A DNA stretch of 64,000 nucleotides from Sipunculus nudus (lineage: Eukaryota; Annelida; Sipuncula; Golfingiida; Sipunculidae), in the NCBI GenBank assembly GCA_026874595.1, contig CM049312.1, positions 56,111,429 through 56,175,428 on the forward strand. Reading direction: 5' to 3'. This document shows positions 24,940 through 36,255 of this stretch, one piece after another. A program made the translations under genes and the position numbers. The notes beneath the pieces were generated by a model. That model made no database searches. It saw only the letters and a list, made by a program, of their open reading frames with translations, and had not been told where the DNA came from. The number at the start of each line of letters is the position of its first letter. The stretch's first letter is position 1.

Positions 24940-26455
24940 GATGTGTCGGAACGACACGAATGCCCCCGCCTTGGGCAAATTAGAAACATTTGTAAAATTT
25001 GGAAAAGTTCAGGAGGTGTCGTATGGTCAAAAGTAGATCAACAAGGGCAAAATGCAAACTCGATCTGTAACGGGTCATTATCAAGCAACACACCAAAAAT
25101 CATGCCAGTATATGCAGGCATTTTGAAAAAAAGTCCATACATGTGCATTTTCCATAAAAATTTCTGTCTTTCATGAAATTTTCTATGTTTAGGAGCCGTA
25201 AAACAATCAAAAGTAGGTCAACCGGGATGAAACGCAAACTCGATCTGTAACTGTCATTATCTGCCCACACAAAAAAAATCAGGGTGGTATCTGCAGGCAT
25301 TGAGGAAAAAAAGTCAGAACATATGCATTTGTTATGAAAATTTATATTTTTCATAAAACTTTCTATGTTCAGGAGCAGTCAAATGGTCAAAAGTAGGTCA
25401 ACTGAGACAAAACAAGAACTCGATCTGTAACTGGTCATTATCTGCCTACACACCAAAAATCAGGCCTGTATCTGCAGGCACTGCGAAAAAAATTCCATAC
25501 ATGTGCACTTTTTTATGAAATTTTCTATGTTAGAGCACCGTCAAACGGTCAAAAATAGGTCAACTGGGACAAAACTTGAACTTGATCTGTAACTGGTCAT
25601 TATCTGCCCACACACCAAAAATCAGGCCAATATCTGCAGGTATTGTGAAGAAAAGTCTGTAGAAGTGTATTTGTCATGAAAATATATATTTTACATGAAA
25701 CTTTCTATGTTCAGGAGCCGTAAAACAGTCAAAAGTAGGTCAAGCGGGACTAAATGCGAACTCCATCTGTAACTGGTCAATATCTGCCAACACACCAAAA
25801 ATCAGGCCAATATCTGCAGGCATTGCGAAAAAAAGTCCGTACATGTGTATTTGTCATGATATTCATATTTTTCATGAAATTTTCTATGTTCAGGAGCCAT
25901 AAAACGGTCAAAATAGGTCAACCAGGACGAAACACGAACTCAATCTGTAACTGGTCTATATCTGCTCACACACCAAAAATCAGGCCAATATCTGCAGGCC
26001 CTGCGAAAAAAAGTCCGTACATGTGTATTTGTCGTGAAATTTCATATTTTTCATGAAATTTTCTATGTTCAGGAGCCGTAAAACGGTCAAAAGTAGGTCA
26101 ACCAGGACGAAACGCGAACTCGATCTGTAACTGGTCTATATCTGCGCACCAAAAATCAGGCCAATATCTGCAGGCATTGCGAAAAAAAGTCCGTACATGT
26201 GTATCTGTCATGAATATTTCTACTTTTCATGAAATTTTCTAAGTTTAGGAGCCGTAAAACGGTCAAAAGTAGGTCAACCAGGACGAAACGCAAACTGGAT
26301 CTGTAACTGGTCTATATCTGCCCACACACCAAAAATCAGGCCAATATCTGCAGGCATTGCGAAAAAAAGTCCGTACAACTGTTTGATTTCGGAATGACGG
26401 AAGGACGGACATGGGTAAAACTATACTCCCCGGCCACTTTGTGGCGGGGGCATAA
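24940..26455 (+). mobile_element. Non-autonomous element with ~180-bp tandem core (8 copies)
   Basis: The box GATCTGTAA (one diverged to CATCTGTAA, one to AATCTGTAA) recurs at about 25061, 25241, 25421, 25583, 25763, 25941, 26121 and 26297. The steps are 180, 180, 162, 180, 178, 180 and 176 bp. Each unit carries GGTCAAAAGTAGGTCAAC, ACACCAAAAATCAGGCC, TATCTGCAGGCATTGCG, AAAAAAGTCCGTACATGTG and TTTTCATGAAATTTTCTATG. The left flank (about 24940-24972) has GTGTCGGAACGACACGAA then TGCCCCCGCC. The right flank has GGCGGGGGCATAA at about 26442-26454. ATGCCCCCGCC and GGCGGGGGCAT are perfect inverted ends of 11 bp. A tandem core between fixed flanks resembles bivalve pearl-type, Helitron-like elements, but I cannot prove membership. 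Open frames here are repeat by-products. Confidence 0.75.
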
Positions 26456-26843
26456 AAATATTCATGAATATGGATGTCTAAAGTCAGCAGCTACACAATA
26501 TTCATATGTTTAACAAACTAAACCAGGAAATTATATACAAAATAATCAGAAGTATACAGCTAATCTCAGGAATTCATGTTATCACACTCCACTCTCCACT
26601 TTATATCACAGAGCTGATCTACTTGTAACTTATCTGTATCCTTACATATATTGGTCAAGTGTAAGCACTTTAACAAGAGGATTAATCTTACAACAAGTCA
26701 ATTATTCTCCTTATTTTCACATAGCAAATATAAAATGATTCAAACTGTTTTTGACTGAAATGTTTTGAACCCAGTTATGGAGGTGTTTCCAAACTGTTTA
26801 CACTACAGTGCACCTGAGCACTGAACACTTGAGAACAGTTTGG
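26456..26843. other. Stretch without recognised gene
   Basis: AT-rich intergenic-looking sequence. No ORF, repeat or RNA signature was seen. Confidence 0.5.
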
Positions 26844-26998
26844 CAGAGTTGGGTCTGAGTACTTTCAAAGTACTCGAGTACGAGTACTGAGTACTTTCAA
26901 AGTACTCGAGTACAAGTATGAGTACTTTTGCACTTTTTCAACAGTACTTGAGTACGAGTACCAAGTACTCAAAATGTACTCATGAGTACTTTAATGAA
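26844..26998 (+). mobile_element. hAT-like terminus with AGTACT/GAGTAC subterminal repeats
   Basis: CAGAGTTGGGTCTGAGTAC opens at 26844 and is followed by a dense cluster of GAGTACT, CTCGAGTAC and TACGAGTAC motifs up to about 26998. hAT elements often begin with CAG-G and carry clustered subterminal short repeats bound by their transposase. The matching right end and the 8-bp target duplication were not found, so this is a single end or a decayed copy. Confidence 0.4.
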
Positions 26999-29190
26999 TA
27001 CTTTTTGTAACCAAACTTGTTTAATGATGTTTTTAAGTTAATATAGACTCACAAAATTGCACTTTTTTATTGAAAATCCAGGAGTTTGGACCTAGTTTTG
27101 AAGTACCAGGCAACAGGGTCATTCAGCATAGCAACTACTGAATACTTTGTTTCAGCATTTCTCTCCAGAGAAAGGCTTTCAACTAGAAACCTCCCAGATT
27201 CACTCCTGTCTTATGTCTGTGTAAAGCACAATATGGACTGAACGAATCTGACCATTCTGAAATGGTTTTGTGTGTTAAAGGGGGTTTTATTATAGACCGC
27301 ACTTAAATTGATAAGAAGGACATCGGAGACAGGTGTTGTCACATTTACAGATAATATGTTATTCTTATGCATGCAAGAGGAGTCAAATGTTTAACTTCAC
27401 TGCATGCAGGGAATGAAAAATAAGAGGACCCACACAGATTTTATTTTCAGGTAAAATCAGCCTGGATTTCAATCTCATCTGTGACATATGATTTTTAAGG
27501 GAAAGTCCATGGCATGTTGAGGCACTGTCTATAGATGAAAATGAACAAAACTATATGATAAAGATGATGTGCAATGATTTAAACTTTTGAAGTACATGTT
27601 TTAGTTTTACATGCACAGGGCAAGGAATAATCGGGGATTCATGATCTCTTGTTACAGTATCAGAGTGAACCTATGAGGGCCTGAGAAGACTTCATCATTA
27701 TGTGTCTGTGCACTGGCATTGGTTGGGTTTGAATTCCAACAGCTTAACCATGCACTGTGCTACATCCTACATTTTTCTTATTTAATAGATTTAACGATTA
27801 CTAACTTTTCAAACAATTCCATCAGATGAATAATTTACAAATATATATGTAAAAGTTAATAAAATATATAGATAATACTCTTTTTACCTTAAATACGTTT
27901 AATATTTTTCATTATTCAGACTCACTTTTAGGTGATACATTTTTATCAGAGCCTCATTTAGTTAAAAAAAATCAAGTGATAACAATTCAATTGATGGCAA
28001 ACAGGGAGAGATCCTATTCCTAGTTGCACTTGCTGAATTAAATCAGGCTGAATTAAATGATAGTTTCTAGGCATGGATACATTTAAAGAAGGAGGACGTC
28101 CATATATTATACAAGTCACCTGTAAACCTACACTGAACTAAACTTCCATGCACTTTTACATTTAAATTAAGAGAACACACACCAGGGGTCACCTATATAT
28201 AACAGACCAGGAAACAGGTTTTCTCTGGTGTATGGCCATACATTGTATGGAGGATGACACCTGCACTGATCTACAGGTTTCCGGAGACAGCCAAGGAGGT
28301 CCCACAGGAAACCAGTACACAACAAACACTGGTTATACACCTGTCTGGGGAGGCCAGGCCAGGCACCTGTATTAGTACTTTTACTCTAACACTAATTGGA
28401 CTAGACTTCCTGACAAGCCCTGGACTACACATGGGATATTTTGTATAACTTTTGTCTAATTTTACATATATTATCTACCAAGTCTTCTTTTTATATATTT
28501 TTTGTGTGTAGGTAACGGGTTCCTTTTCTTAATCTATATGTTAGTGCATCTTTGGGGAGTACCTGGGTGTTATTTTATATCTAAGCATGTTCATCTGCAG
28601 TTCCATTTCTGTTTGGTGTGGCTTGACAGTCCAGTAGATCTATCATGTTTCTTTAATTGAACCCTGGTGTTACCCAGGCCCCGTGTCTGCTGCACCTAGT
28701 ATCCATGGTGTGTTCAATCATAAACATAATTGGGTCATACCCCCTCCTCAAGATGCACTTGCTTCTGAGTGAAACATGGCTGTAGGGCACAGGATTCCCA
28801 TAACCCAGAATTGTGCTCACCCTGGGCAGAAGTTGTCTGTAAAGACATCTCACAGCTCCTCCCCTGAGATTTGAACTCACAAACCTGAAGGTACTATTTT
28901 TTTTATAAGAGTGAATAAATCATATCCTCATAGAAAGCACTTAATCTTTTATCTCCAAATCACTTAATTTCAAATATCCCTAAAAACCATGGAAACTTAA
29001 GATTGTGTAAAATCTGGATGCAACATACATATTTTAAATATTGGCATTAAATTTCCAACTCATACATATTCAAAGCTCAATAAATGTGCTCTTTAATATA
29101 TTCAGAACAGATTATTCTCTCAAGTATTAAAATCCCTAGAAGATGAAGAGTTAACAAGAGCGCCGCAAATGTGCATAATATGCCTGTCGT
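26999..29190. other. Stretch without recognised gene
   Basis: AT-rich. The segment 28650-28895 read on the minus strand contains GAGTTCAAATCTC, which resembles a pol III B box, followed by a non-AT-rich body, but no convincing A box lies upstream. It may be a decayed SINE. ORFs 28254-28448 and 28653-28880 have no recognisable domain. Confidence 0.45.
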
Positions 29191-29194
29191 GTAT

Positions 29195-29605
29195 CTGTTG
29201 ACCTCTGACCTCATTAAATATGCATGAATTTTGATGAGAAGGTAATTCAGGTGAGGAACTTTATTGGTAAATATAAATAATGAGTTTCATGAAAATCCAT
29301 TGGATTTTTGCTAAGTCACCAAAGTGCAGTGACCTCTGACTTTATTTAATATGCATGGAATTTGCTGGAAATTGAATTTTGGCAAGATATTTTAAAGATG
29401 AAATTTTCTGATGATTTATATCAAAATCCTTCATAAGTTATTGCGGCAACACCACTTAAGTAGCCTAGTGACCCGTGACCTGATTAAATATGCATGGATG
29501 TTACATATAACCCAACTCAGGTGAGATAATCTGTTGGTTAGTAGTTATGGTGAGTTTCATAAAAATCCATCAAAGCCACAGTAAAATATGGATGGATTGA
29601 GGGTG
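29195..29605 (+). repeat. Three tandem units of about 135 bp
   Basis: GACCTCTGACCTCATTAAAT (29199), GACCTCTGACTTTATTTAAT (29331) and GACCCGTGACCTGATTAAAT (29469) each lead into ATGCATGRA and end with a GAGTTTCATRAAAATCCATY or equivalent stretch. The units are diverged. The first and third also share CAGGTGAG. No coding content was seen. Confidence 0.7.
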
Positions 29606-30234
29606 GGTATACCATATTGACAGGCTTATAAAAACTCCTACTGACAATAAGTCAATACCCTGAGGTCCTGAACCATATCAACATCATCCCAGCATAAAAG
29701 ACCATGGCAAGAGCGGGAACACCATCACTTCTGATGCTGCCACTAAAAAGCACAGACCCCTGTAGTTGCTGTAAAGATTCCCCAGTTGACAGCAGTTAGC
29801 TTTCTGATGAGATATCTCTTGATTCCCCACTGGTACTGCTGACGATGAGTACAGCAGATATAATGCACTCTCTGGCTAATGCTCAGAAAACTACATTTAC
29901 TTCCAGCAGGAGGTCCCGACGGATGACAAAAGCTGTAAAGACTTTTAAGGTTACATGGATCTGCCATAAGAGATGTCACTTAGTCTGGTCCACATGTTAT
30001 ACTGTTGTATGGCTGTAGACAAAGGTGTCAGTAACTGTAGCGTATAGCATGGAATCTCCAAATTACAGACAATGATGAAAACTTGTCATATGCTCTTAAT
30101 AGTGAGTTACCCATTTTACAGTGGTAAGGCGAATAAATAATAGGTTTGTTTCTATTTTTTTTATCAGTACAGGAAGAAAAATATTTTACCCTTTTCTTTA
30201 AAAAAAAATTATACATATTTCTGATGTTCCAGGA
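29606..30234. other. Stretch without recognised gene
   Basis: Short open frames on the minus strand (29743-29979, 30028-30294) with no domain or splice support. Nothing else was seen. Confidence 0.45.
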
Positions 30235-30420
30235 CAACATAATAATAACAGAATTTTTAAGATATACAGGTAAAAGCTCATCATAACAAAACAATATTTA
30301 TTTAAATGTTATTATTTATTTTCTTTTGGTAAAAAGTTGTCCGAGTAGCTTGAGCTCAAAATTTCTACTGAAAAATCAAAATAAAAATATACTGTGTTGG
30401 GTAGGGTAAAAAATGATGAA
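30235..30420 (+). repeat. Dispersed repeat family A, copy 3 (partial)
   Basis: Collinear with 57960-58120: AATAACAGA..TTT, ACAGGTAAAAGC, CATAACAAA, a T-rich interval, GAGTAGCTTGAGCTCAAAAT (versus GAGCGGCTGGAGCTCAAAAT), TACT(A)TTGAAAATCA or TACTGAAAAATCA, and a GGGTAGG/GGGAGG tail. It lacks the T-rich head present in the other two copies. Confidence 0.65.
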
Positions 30421-30923
30421 CATTAAGCCTGAGAAATCAACTTTTGTTATTTTTTTTGCCTTATGGCCCCTCTACTCCAATTTTCTTTGAACTGTTTTGT
30501 ATTTATAATAGTGAGAATTGAGAGATGCTTGAAAGAAAAGATTTATCTGTAGTTGCCTTACTAAGAGCTTGTTTTGTACCTGAGGAAGGGATTTTGAAGG
30601 AAGAGGTGAATCCTTCCATGAAAAATTGTCTTCTGATATCATTAATACCAGTAGTGATAAAAAGTCTACAATGAGAGCTAGATCCCATTCTGTTAGTTCT
30701 GGGGCAAAAAATATTAAGGGGCAAGCAGGTCTGCAGCTGACACATTTATTAATCAGTATATTCATAAGTTGTTTCTTGTGATTAATTAATAAAGTAATTT
30801 TTAAAAATGTTTTAACCATTTCACTTAGTACATAGAGTACCTGTGACCTACAGTGTACTCAAGCAGACCATAATGTGGCTTGATGTACATAAGCAACAGG
30901 ATATGAATCATAAATCTGTGTGT

Positions 30924-30990
<67 letters not shown>

Positions 30991-31981
30991 AAAGGCAGCA
31001 ACAAAGGGATCCCTGTTTATGGGATACAGGATATATATGCATATTGTGTCCAGAGACTGAAATATCCTTTCCTCTTAGGCAGAGGTAGAAAAACTATTCC
31101 TCTGGTTGCTTACAAAATACAAAAGACAGTCTACTGAATTTTGCCTTTCAAATTAAAAGGGTGTTCTGGCCTTCAGTTCAAGCAACAATGGGACATATTA
31201 GTTCTCTTTTCTGTCACCTTACTCCCAGACCCCCCTGTTTCAGTCGCCGCAACCCTTTTTTAAGGGTTTAAGGTCTAATCATCGTCAAAAATCATGAAAA
31301 TTACATTTTTCTGAAAAACGTCTGGTTTTATAGATGTATGCTATATCTATCTTTTCACAAAATCACGTTCTTGGGATTATATTGTATCAATTAGAAAAAT
31401 AAGTATTTTAATTCAGATGTCAACCCCATGTGGGGTGCAAACAGGACCAGCTGTCAGCTAGGCCAGAGTTAGCAGCGTGTAAGTTGTTTATTGGTTAACC
31501 ATGCGATCTCATGGTATTAGCAGATGGTTGATTGACAGGCGTGGGGAAGCCGCGGTCAGTCAGCCGGGAAAGAGCTTATCTTTATTACCGGCACTTACTA
31601 ATTGACACTAATTAATACAAACACGTCCCCCATATGCGCCTTACCCAGAAGTAAACTGTACATCGTACTCCTCCAGTCGCAGAATAATGTCTATGTCACT
31701 GCCCTAAAATATGTTAGTGTCACCCAATAAGGGTCCTGGCACCAAGAATATACCCAGAAATATGAATTTATCGATTGTTATTTCTGTAATATTGACCCTG
31801 TTATACACTTTAACATTTTCTCCCAGGGTCCATCATTACATCACCAAAACCATTACCGAATACATCGTTCCTTCTTTTATAATATACACTATCTTCAAAC
31901 TGAACGTCATGGGTCGAAGAAAATAGAGTAGAATGAGCGAAGATAAAATTCGCTATTTGAACGAGAGACAGTCACATACTG
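30421..31981. other. Stretch with one long TA tract, no recognised gene
   Basis: A (TA)n run occupies about 30923-30987. The open frame at 30472-30819 on the minus strand (115 codons) has no recognisable domain or start context. Segment 31480-31930 is less AT-rich and leads into the transposase-like fragment at 31982. ORF 31711-31926 has no recognised domain. Confidence 0.45.
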
Positions 31982-32200
31982 ATGATCACAAGGTTCCACC
32001 GAGGGTGGTGCAGCATTATGGGTCTGTGTTGCATGAATGAATTTTGTGAGAGGAACGCGGCACCAAGTTACACCACCACGTTGCCTGCTAACAAATTTTG
32101 CGAAGTGAACCGCGCCGGAGTCTTAGCTATGAGAGCGATCGGTAAAAAAGGAAGAGCAGCCGCTGCACGATTTAGCGCGTATATGACTGGTGTAAATTAA
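31982..32200 (+). pseudogene. Transposase-like fragment (Mutator-like style)
   Basis: A 72-codon open frame. Its second half reads NKFCEVNRAGVLAMRAIGKK followed by a GRAAAARFSAYM stretch. This spacing of an E-V-N-R block, an A-M-R-x-I-G block and a helix ending in F-x-x-x-M resembles the N-terminal part of Mutator-like transposase proteins scattered through mollusc and cnidarian genomes. Two upstream Cys (NEFC and MGLCC) could be remnants of a zinc-binding segment. The catalytic region is absent, because the frame stops at 32200 and the following DNA is AT-rich. I recognise the style but cannot prove the family. Confidence 0.35.
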
Positions 32201-33985
32201 TCTAATGAGAGAGAGAGAGGGAGAGACAAGCTGTTAATAGGATAAGGGTATATGGTGGTCTGAATGAGAGCGCAGAGTAAACAGAGTGATCGTTCTTATC
32301 AGTCACTTCACACCTGACGCGTGCCCCGGCGCAGTAGCCCATGACCTGATTACCGATGACCGACCCCTCAGACCAGTACTGACAGTTCTCCAGTTGTCAT
32401 GATGCCTAATAAAATCCTTTTTTTTAACATTGATAAACCATTAAATTTTATAATTTATATATTGAAACCGATTCTCATCCCAACATTTAGTGAAAAAATA
32501 CAACTGTCACTTGCGCTTATATCCCTGTTTTCCACTCAAAACGAAATTTCTCTTCCCAAACAGTTTTTGGCCGTTTTCTCAAAACAGTATTTCAGGAGAC
32601 TGTACGTTCTTCAGAGCGATATTTCTCAAAAATCATCGAATATAGAGTCTTCAAATTTTGCATATAGGTAAATCAACAAGTATTCTAAAATGCGTTTTTT
32701 TCTTTTTCCTATATCGTTTTTAGTGTAGTAGAATTACATTATTTAAATGAAATAAGTATTGTTAACATCACACATTTTTTTAAAATTTAAAATTCATTAT
32801 GAAAAAAAGACAATAAATATATATAAAAAAAAAACGCCTGGAGATATTTGTATGTAGTTTCAAATGATACTATTTCCACATACATACCTTATGCCAATTT
32901 TGAGATATATCCAATTAAAAAAAAATAATTTTAAATCATTTCAAGTTTTAAATTTTCAGAGTGGACACTGTTACACTTTTTAAATGTATCTCATCTAATA
33001 GAGAATATTCTAAGGATTTTAAATATATATACATCACAGTCAAGTCGCTTTTCATGTCATCAATGCATGCTTTAAATATGACAATAACCGAGATGTGATA
33101 TTATGTGGGCTTCAACATCAACGTCCTTTGAGTCACAGCATTAGGTCTTACTATAAATCAACAATAAAACAGAAACAGAAAAATTTATGAATATTTTTAC
33201 TGCACAACAGCATATCTAATTACACTTATATCCATCTGATTTCCTGTAACTTTTGTGCCATGTAACAATAACTGACCAAAAGCTGACTTTCCAAAAGAAA
33301 TTGACATTGCGTCTGGGTCATGGGGTCAACTGTCTGGAAAATATGCGGCACAGCTGTTACGTTATGCTAAGGCAAACTATTTTAACTAGATAATTCTTTT
33401 GATTTTCCCGACTCTTGGAAGAAATCTGTTATGTCTGGTTATTTTCTGGACCTGTAATTCATGACTGAAACGTCTACAATCATCTTCAATATAGGAATGT
33501 TCCAGGAGCGTCAATCATCAAGATACTGCCAACTGCTCGTCAAACAAAGTTTCACCAAGATTGTAGTATCCTCTCAAAACCTCCAGCTTAACTTAAGGCC
33601 CCATAAAGGGCATTTCCAGTCATAAGCACCATTAAAACTGTGCTAAATAGCATGATAAATAAGCAAAATGTCTCTGGTATGTAAACCGCAGCCTTGCATG
33701 ATAGATTAGGAGTTCTTTATGTTGACAGGTGACTGCAAACATTGCCCTTGTTAAAAAGACATTATCTTGATTATAACTTTATTTCTTAACAAGTTTATTG
33801 GCTAATTTTCAGAGAGTGACCTGCATGTATAGCTGCACTAGGCCCAAGTTTTGGTGTCAGTCTTAATGAGCGGGGTCTGAATGGGCGTGCTGCTTTTGAG
33901 CGTGGTTTTAATGCGCGCGGTCTGGATGGGCGCGTGTCCCCAATTAAATCCTTATGTATACATGCTGTGAAAATTAAATCCACAG
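32201..33985. other. Stretch without recognised gene
   Basis: Begins with a GA-rich simple stretch (GAGAGAGAGAGGGAGAGAC near 32208) and continues AT-rich. ORF 32399-32671 has no recognised domain. A local GC-rich spot at 33865-33935 contains repeated GGGCG/GCGCG words. Nothing firm. Confidence 0.45.
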
Positions 33986-33989
33986 TACT

Positions 33990-34556
33990 TACAGGAAAAA
34001 AATGTGCCGTGGCCAAAGTTGGGCAAAATTTAAGGTACCAATTTTATATTTTTGCCAATATTTAAAAAATTTTAACAGATTTTGATCTAATTTTTGGTAA
34101 ACAATTAAATTTTGTTTAATTAAAGTTGTCTTAAGTGACCAAATATCTTCCTAATTTTTTTACAAAGTCCATTATGTTTTGGCCCATAACTTTTTTAAAT
34201 TATATAATACTGACTTAATATCTGGCATGTACATAGGATTTATATAGAGGAATATTTATGGTAAATATGAAGAAAACCAGATGAGTGGTTTTGATATTAG
34301 GCAGTCCTGAAGTGTGAAAATAGATTTCTAATAAAAAATTGAGGTTTTTCCTTATTATCTCGAAGGAACGAAGTCCTATTGACCCAATTTTTGGCATGGT
34401 AGGAGATTTTGGGGACATCTAACTATATGCCAAATTTCAGATTTGTAGGTCCAACGGTGTCAAAACGTGCCAGTCTTACGGACGGACATCCGGACGGACG
34501 ACGGACAATGGACCACGACTATAGCTCAGATGACTTATAGTCAGCTGAGCTAAAAA
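33990..34556 (+). repeat. Dispersed repeat family B (GACGGACGG end), copy 1
   Basis: Starts near GTGCCGTGGCCAAAGTTGGG and ends with GGACGGACGACGGACAATGG, ACCACGACTATAGCTCAGAT and GTCAGCTGAGCTAAAAAC. The last part forms an imperfect palindrome (AGCTCAGATGA..TCAGCTGAGCT). Internal landmarks are GGCCCATAACTTTTTTAAAT, GGCATGTACATAGGA, GTGGTTTTGATATTAGGCAG and GGCATGGTAGGAGATTTTGG. The same landmarks in the same order occur at 53890-54715. No protein is encoded. Endings of this type are common in mollusc genomes. The class is not established here. Confidence 0.75.
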
Positions 34557-35369
34557 CTCAGGGAGTGTCTCTTAGTCTTAAGTTACCATTTGTACACAGG
34601 GTCATAAATTAAATAAATTTTGGAAAACATGACTTTACTCCATACAGCTTATACACCTTTCACAGTGATCATTTTGTATCCAATTAATTTCATCTACCCA
34701 TTTTTTGCTGATATTAGCAAAGTAAATATATACAACCATGGGACCAGCACAAAACAGATTATGCCTGGATTCCATCGAAAATGCTGGCAATATCTCATGT
34801 TTGAACAGCACTATATAATCCATCCCACCAAAGGGAGTTATCTTAAATTGGCAATAAAATTTATGAAATGCTGATATTTTTGTTCTGTATGTTACTATGG
34901 CAGAAAAATCATGTGCACTCCAGCAATAGAGATTGAAACATTTTTGTCATTTTTGGATTTCATCATATACATTTTTGGTAACAAATTCTATCATCACCCA
35001 GTCAACGTCTGTCAAAAAGGGTACTTGACTCCATAACTTCAGTCAATATGTAATGACTGTTTTCTTAGATACTGAAAATTTTGATTTTTTTTACTCAAAT
35101 TCTTTGCAAGCAAAGTGATGGTTGAAATGCTTGTATATAACTGCCAGAATACTTTGTTGATATGCTGACAAGTATAGTCTTTTTAAATAGACTTACTTAA
35201 TCAATACATATTGCAAAAAAATTTAATGGGTGTCCCAGTTCAGTGTGTTCACACATCAGTGTCAATATACTATTCCCTATAAATACCTAGGTAAAATGTA
35301 CCTATAGATATGTAAATTTATTTTACATGGATTGTACAACTACTACAAATACATATATAAAATAAATTA
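34557..35369. other. Stretch without recognised gene
   Basis: AT-rich. Overlapping short open frames on both strands near 34620-34874 have no recognised content. Confidence 0.5.
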
Positions 35370-35585
35370 ATAACTTGTCATGGCACTCTCATGCATATGG
35401 CTCAGGTGGTAATATTTGATAGTGTTTAGAGGTTGAGGAAACCAGAGAACTCTGAGAAAACCACTGGCCTTGGATGGGCCATTTCAAACAGTTGTGACTA
35501 GGCCACAACGGGGTTTGAACCAAGGTTGCCAGCCATCAGAGCGGAGCCTTCTACCCTGTTGAGCCCCTCAAGTGACAATGTCCCC
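35370..35585 (-). repeat. Candidate tRNA-derived SINE
   Basis: On the minus strand, GGGGCTCAACAGGGTAGAAG (A-box-like) is followed about 40 nt later by TGGTTCAAACCCCG (B-box-like). The body then contains GGTTTTCTCAGAGTTCTCTG and GGTTTCCTCAACCTC. The order A box, B box, then a conserved non-tRNA body fits a tRNA-derived SINE. The tRNA part does not fold as a clean tRNA, so this is not a functional tRNA gene. The 3' end is not defined. Confidence 0.45.
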
Positions 35586-35706
35586 CCCTCTACAGGTATA
35601 GATGTCGTATTAAAATAAAATACCTGTAGCACTCATATTCTTTAAAATTATCAGTGTTGTTAAACTAATGACAGATAAAATAAAGATAAGCACTGGAAGC
35701 TTATTA

Positions 35707-36252
35707 GGGAGCCACTATAGAAGGCGGGCTTCGCTTGTATTGAGGAACATATAAATAAAATTGTCACCTCTCATTCCCTATTTTAACTCCTACTTTTCCC
35801 TGTAGATGTCCCTACACTCAACTCTTCTAACATAAACAACTACTAAGCATCAGAAGTCGCCTGAATCGGGAATCGAACCTCCGATCTTTGGACTAGGAGC
35901 TCTACACGCTACTAAGTGAGCCGTGAAGATGAGATACCAGCAGGAGCAAGTTTTGTTCATTTATATCTGCGATTGAAGAGGCATCTATCGCGAAAAATGG
36001 GAAACCATTTACTATTTTAACAGGAAAATTAAGCTTTAGGTGGGGGCTCCGCCCCCACACCCCCGTTTAGACGGGGAACCCAGGTTCCCCCGACCCCTCC
36101 TCCTCTAATATAATAAACTCCAGCTATGAGCAAAATTAAATACGGGAATTCTGAGGAAAATGATATGTATCGGCCTTTTCCAGGAAACAATTTATTATGC
36201 GACACCCGTTTTACCGGCGGTAGGCTGAAGCCCGGTTTCTATAGTTCTGCCC
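35707..36252. mobile_element. PIF/Harbinger-like MITE, 546 bp, TTA target duplication
   Basis: The left end GGGAGCCACTATAGAAGGCG with following GGCTTCG, and the right end read inverted, GGGCAGAACTATAGAAACCG with following GGCTTCA, are matching terminal inverted repeats of about 27 bp sharing CTATAGAA and CGGGCTTC. The three bases outside each end are TTA (35704-35706 and 36253-36255), the target duplication typical of PIF/Harbinger. There is no transposase. The interior carries a tRNA-like segment (35863-35935, minus strand) and a GC-rich row of hairpins (36040-36105). Confidence 0.7.
35863..35935 (-). repeat. tRNA-like segment inside the MITE
   Basis: On the minus strand, CGGCTCACTTAGTAGCGTGT (A-box-like) is followed by GGAGGTTCGATTCCCGATTC, whose GGTTCGATTCC is a perfect B-box match, at normal tRNA spacing. 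The acceptor arms do not pair well, so it is tRNA-derived rather than a working tRNA gene. Either a SINE head was captured by the MITE or the MITE has mimicked one. Confidence 0.55.
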
Positions 36253-36255
36253 TTA

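Noticed and set aside
24943-26450. CRISPR-like array
   Set aside because: The repeats are ~180 bp and contiguous without unique spacers, in a eukaryotic genome.
35863-35935. Functional tRNA gene
   Set aside because: The B box is perfect but the acceptor stem does not pair, and it lies inside a MITE. It is better seen as tRNA-derived.
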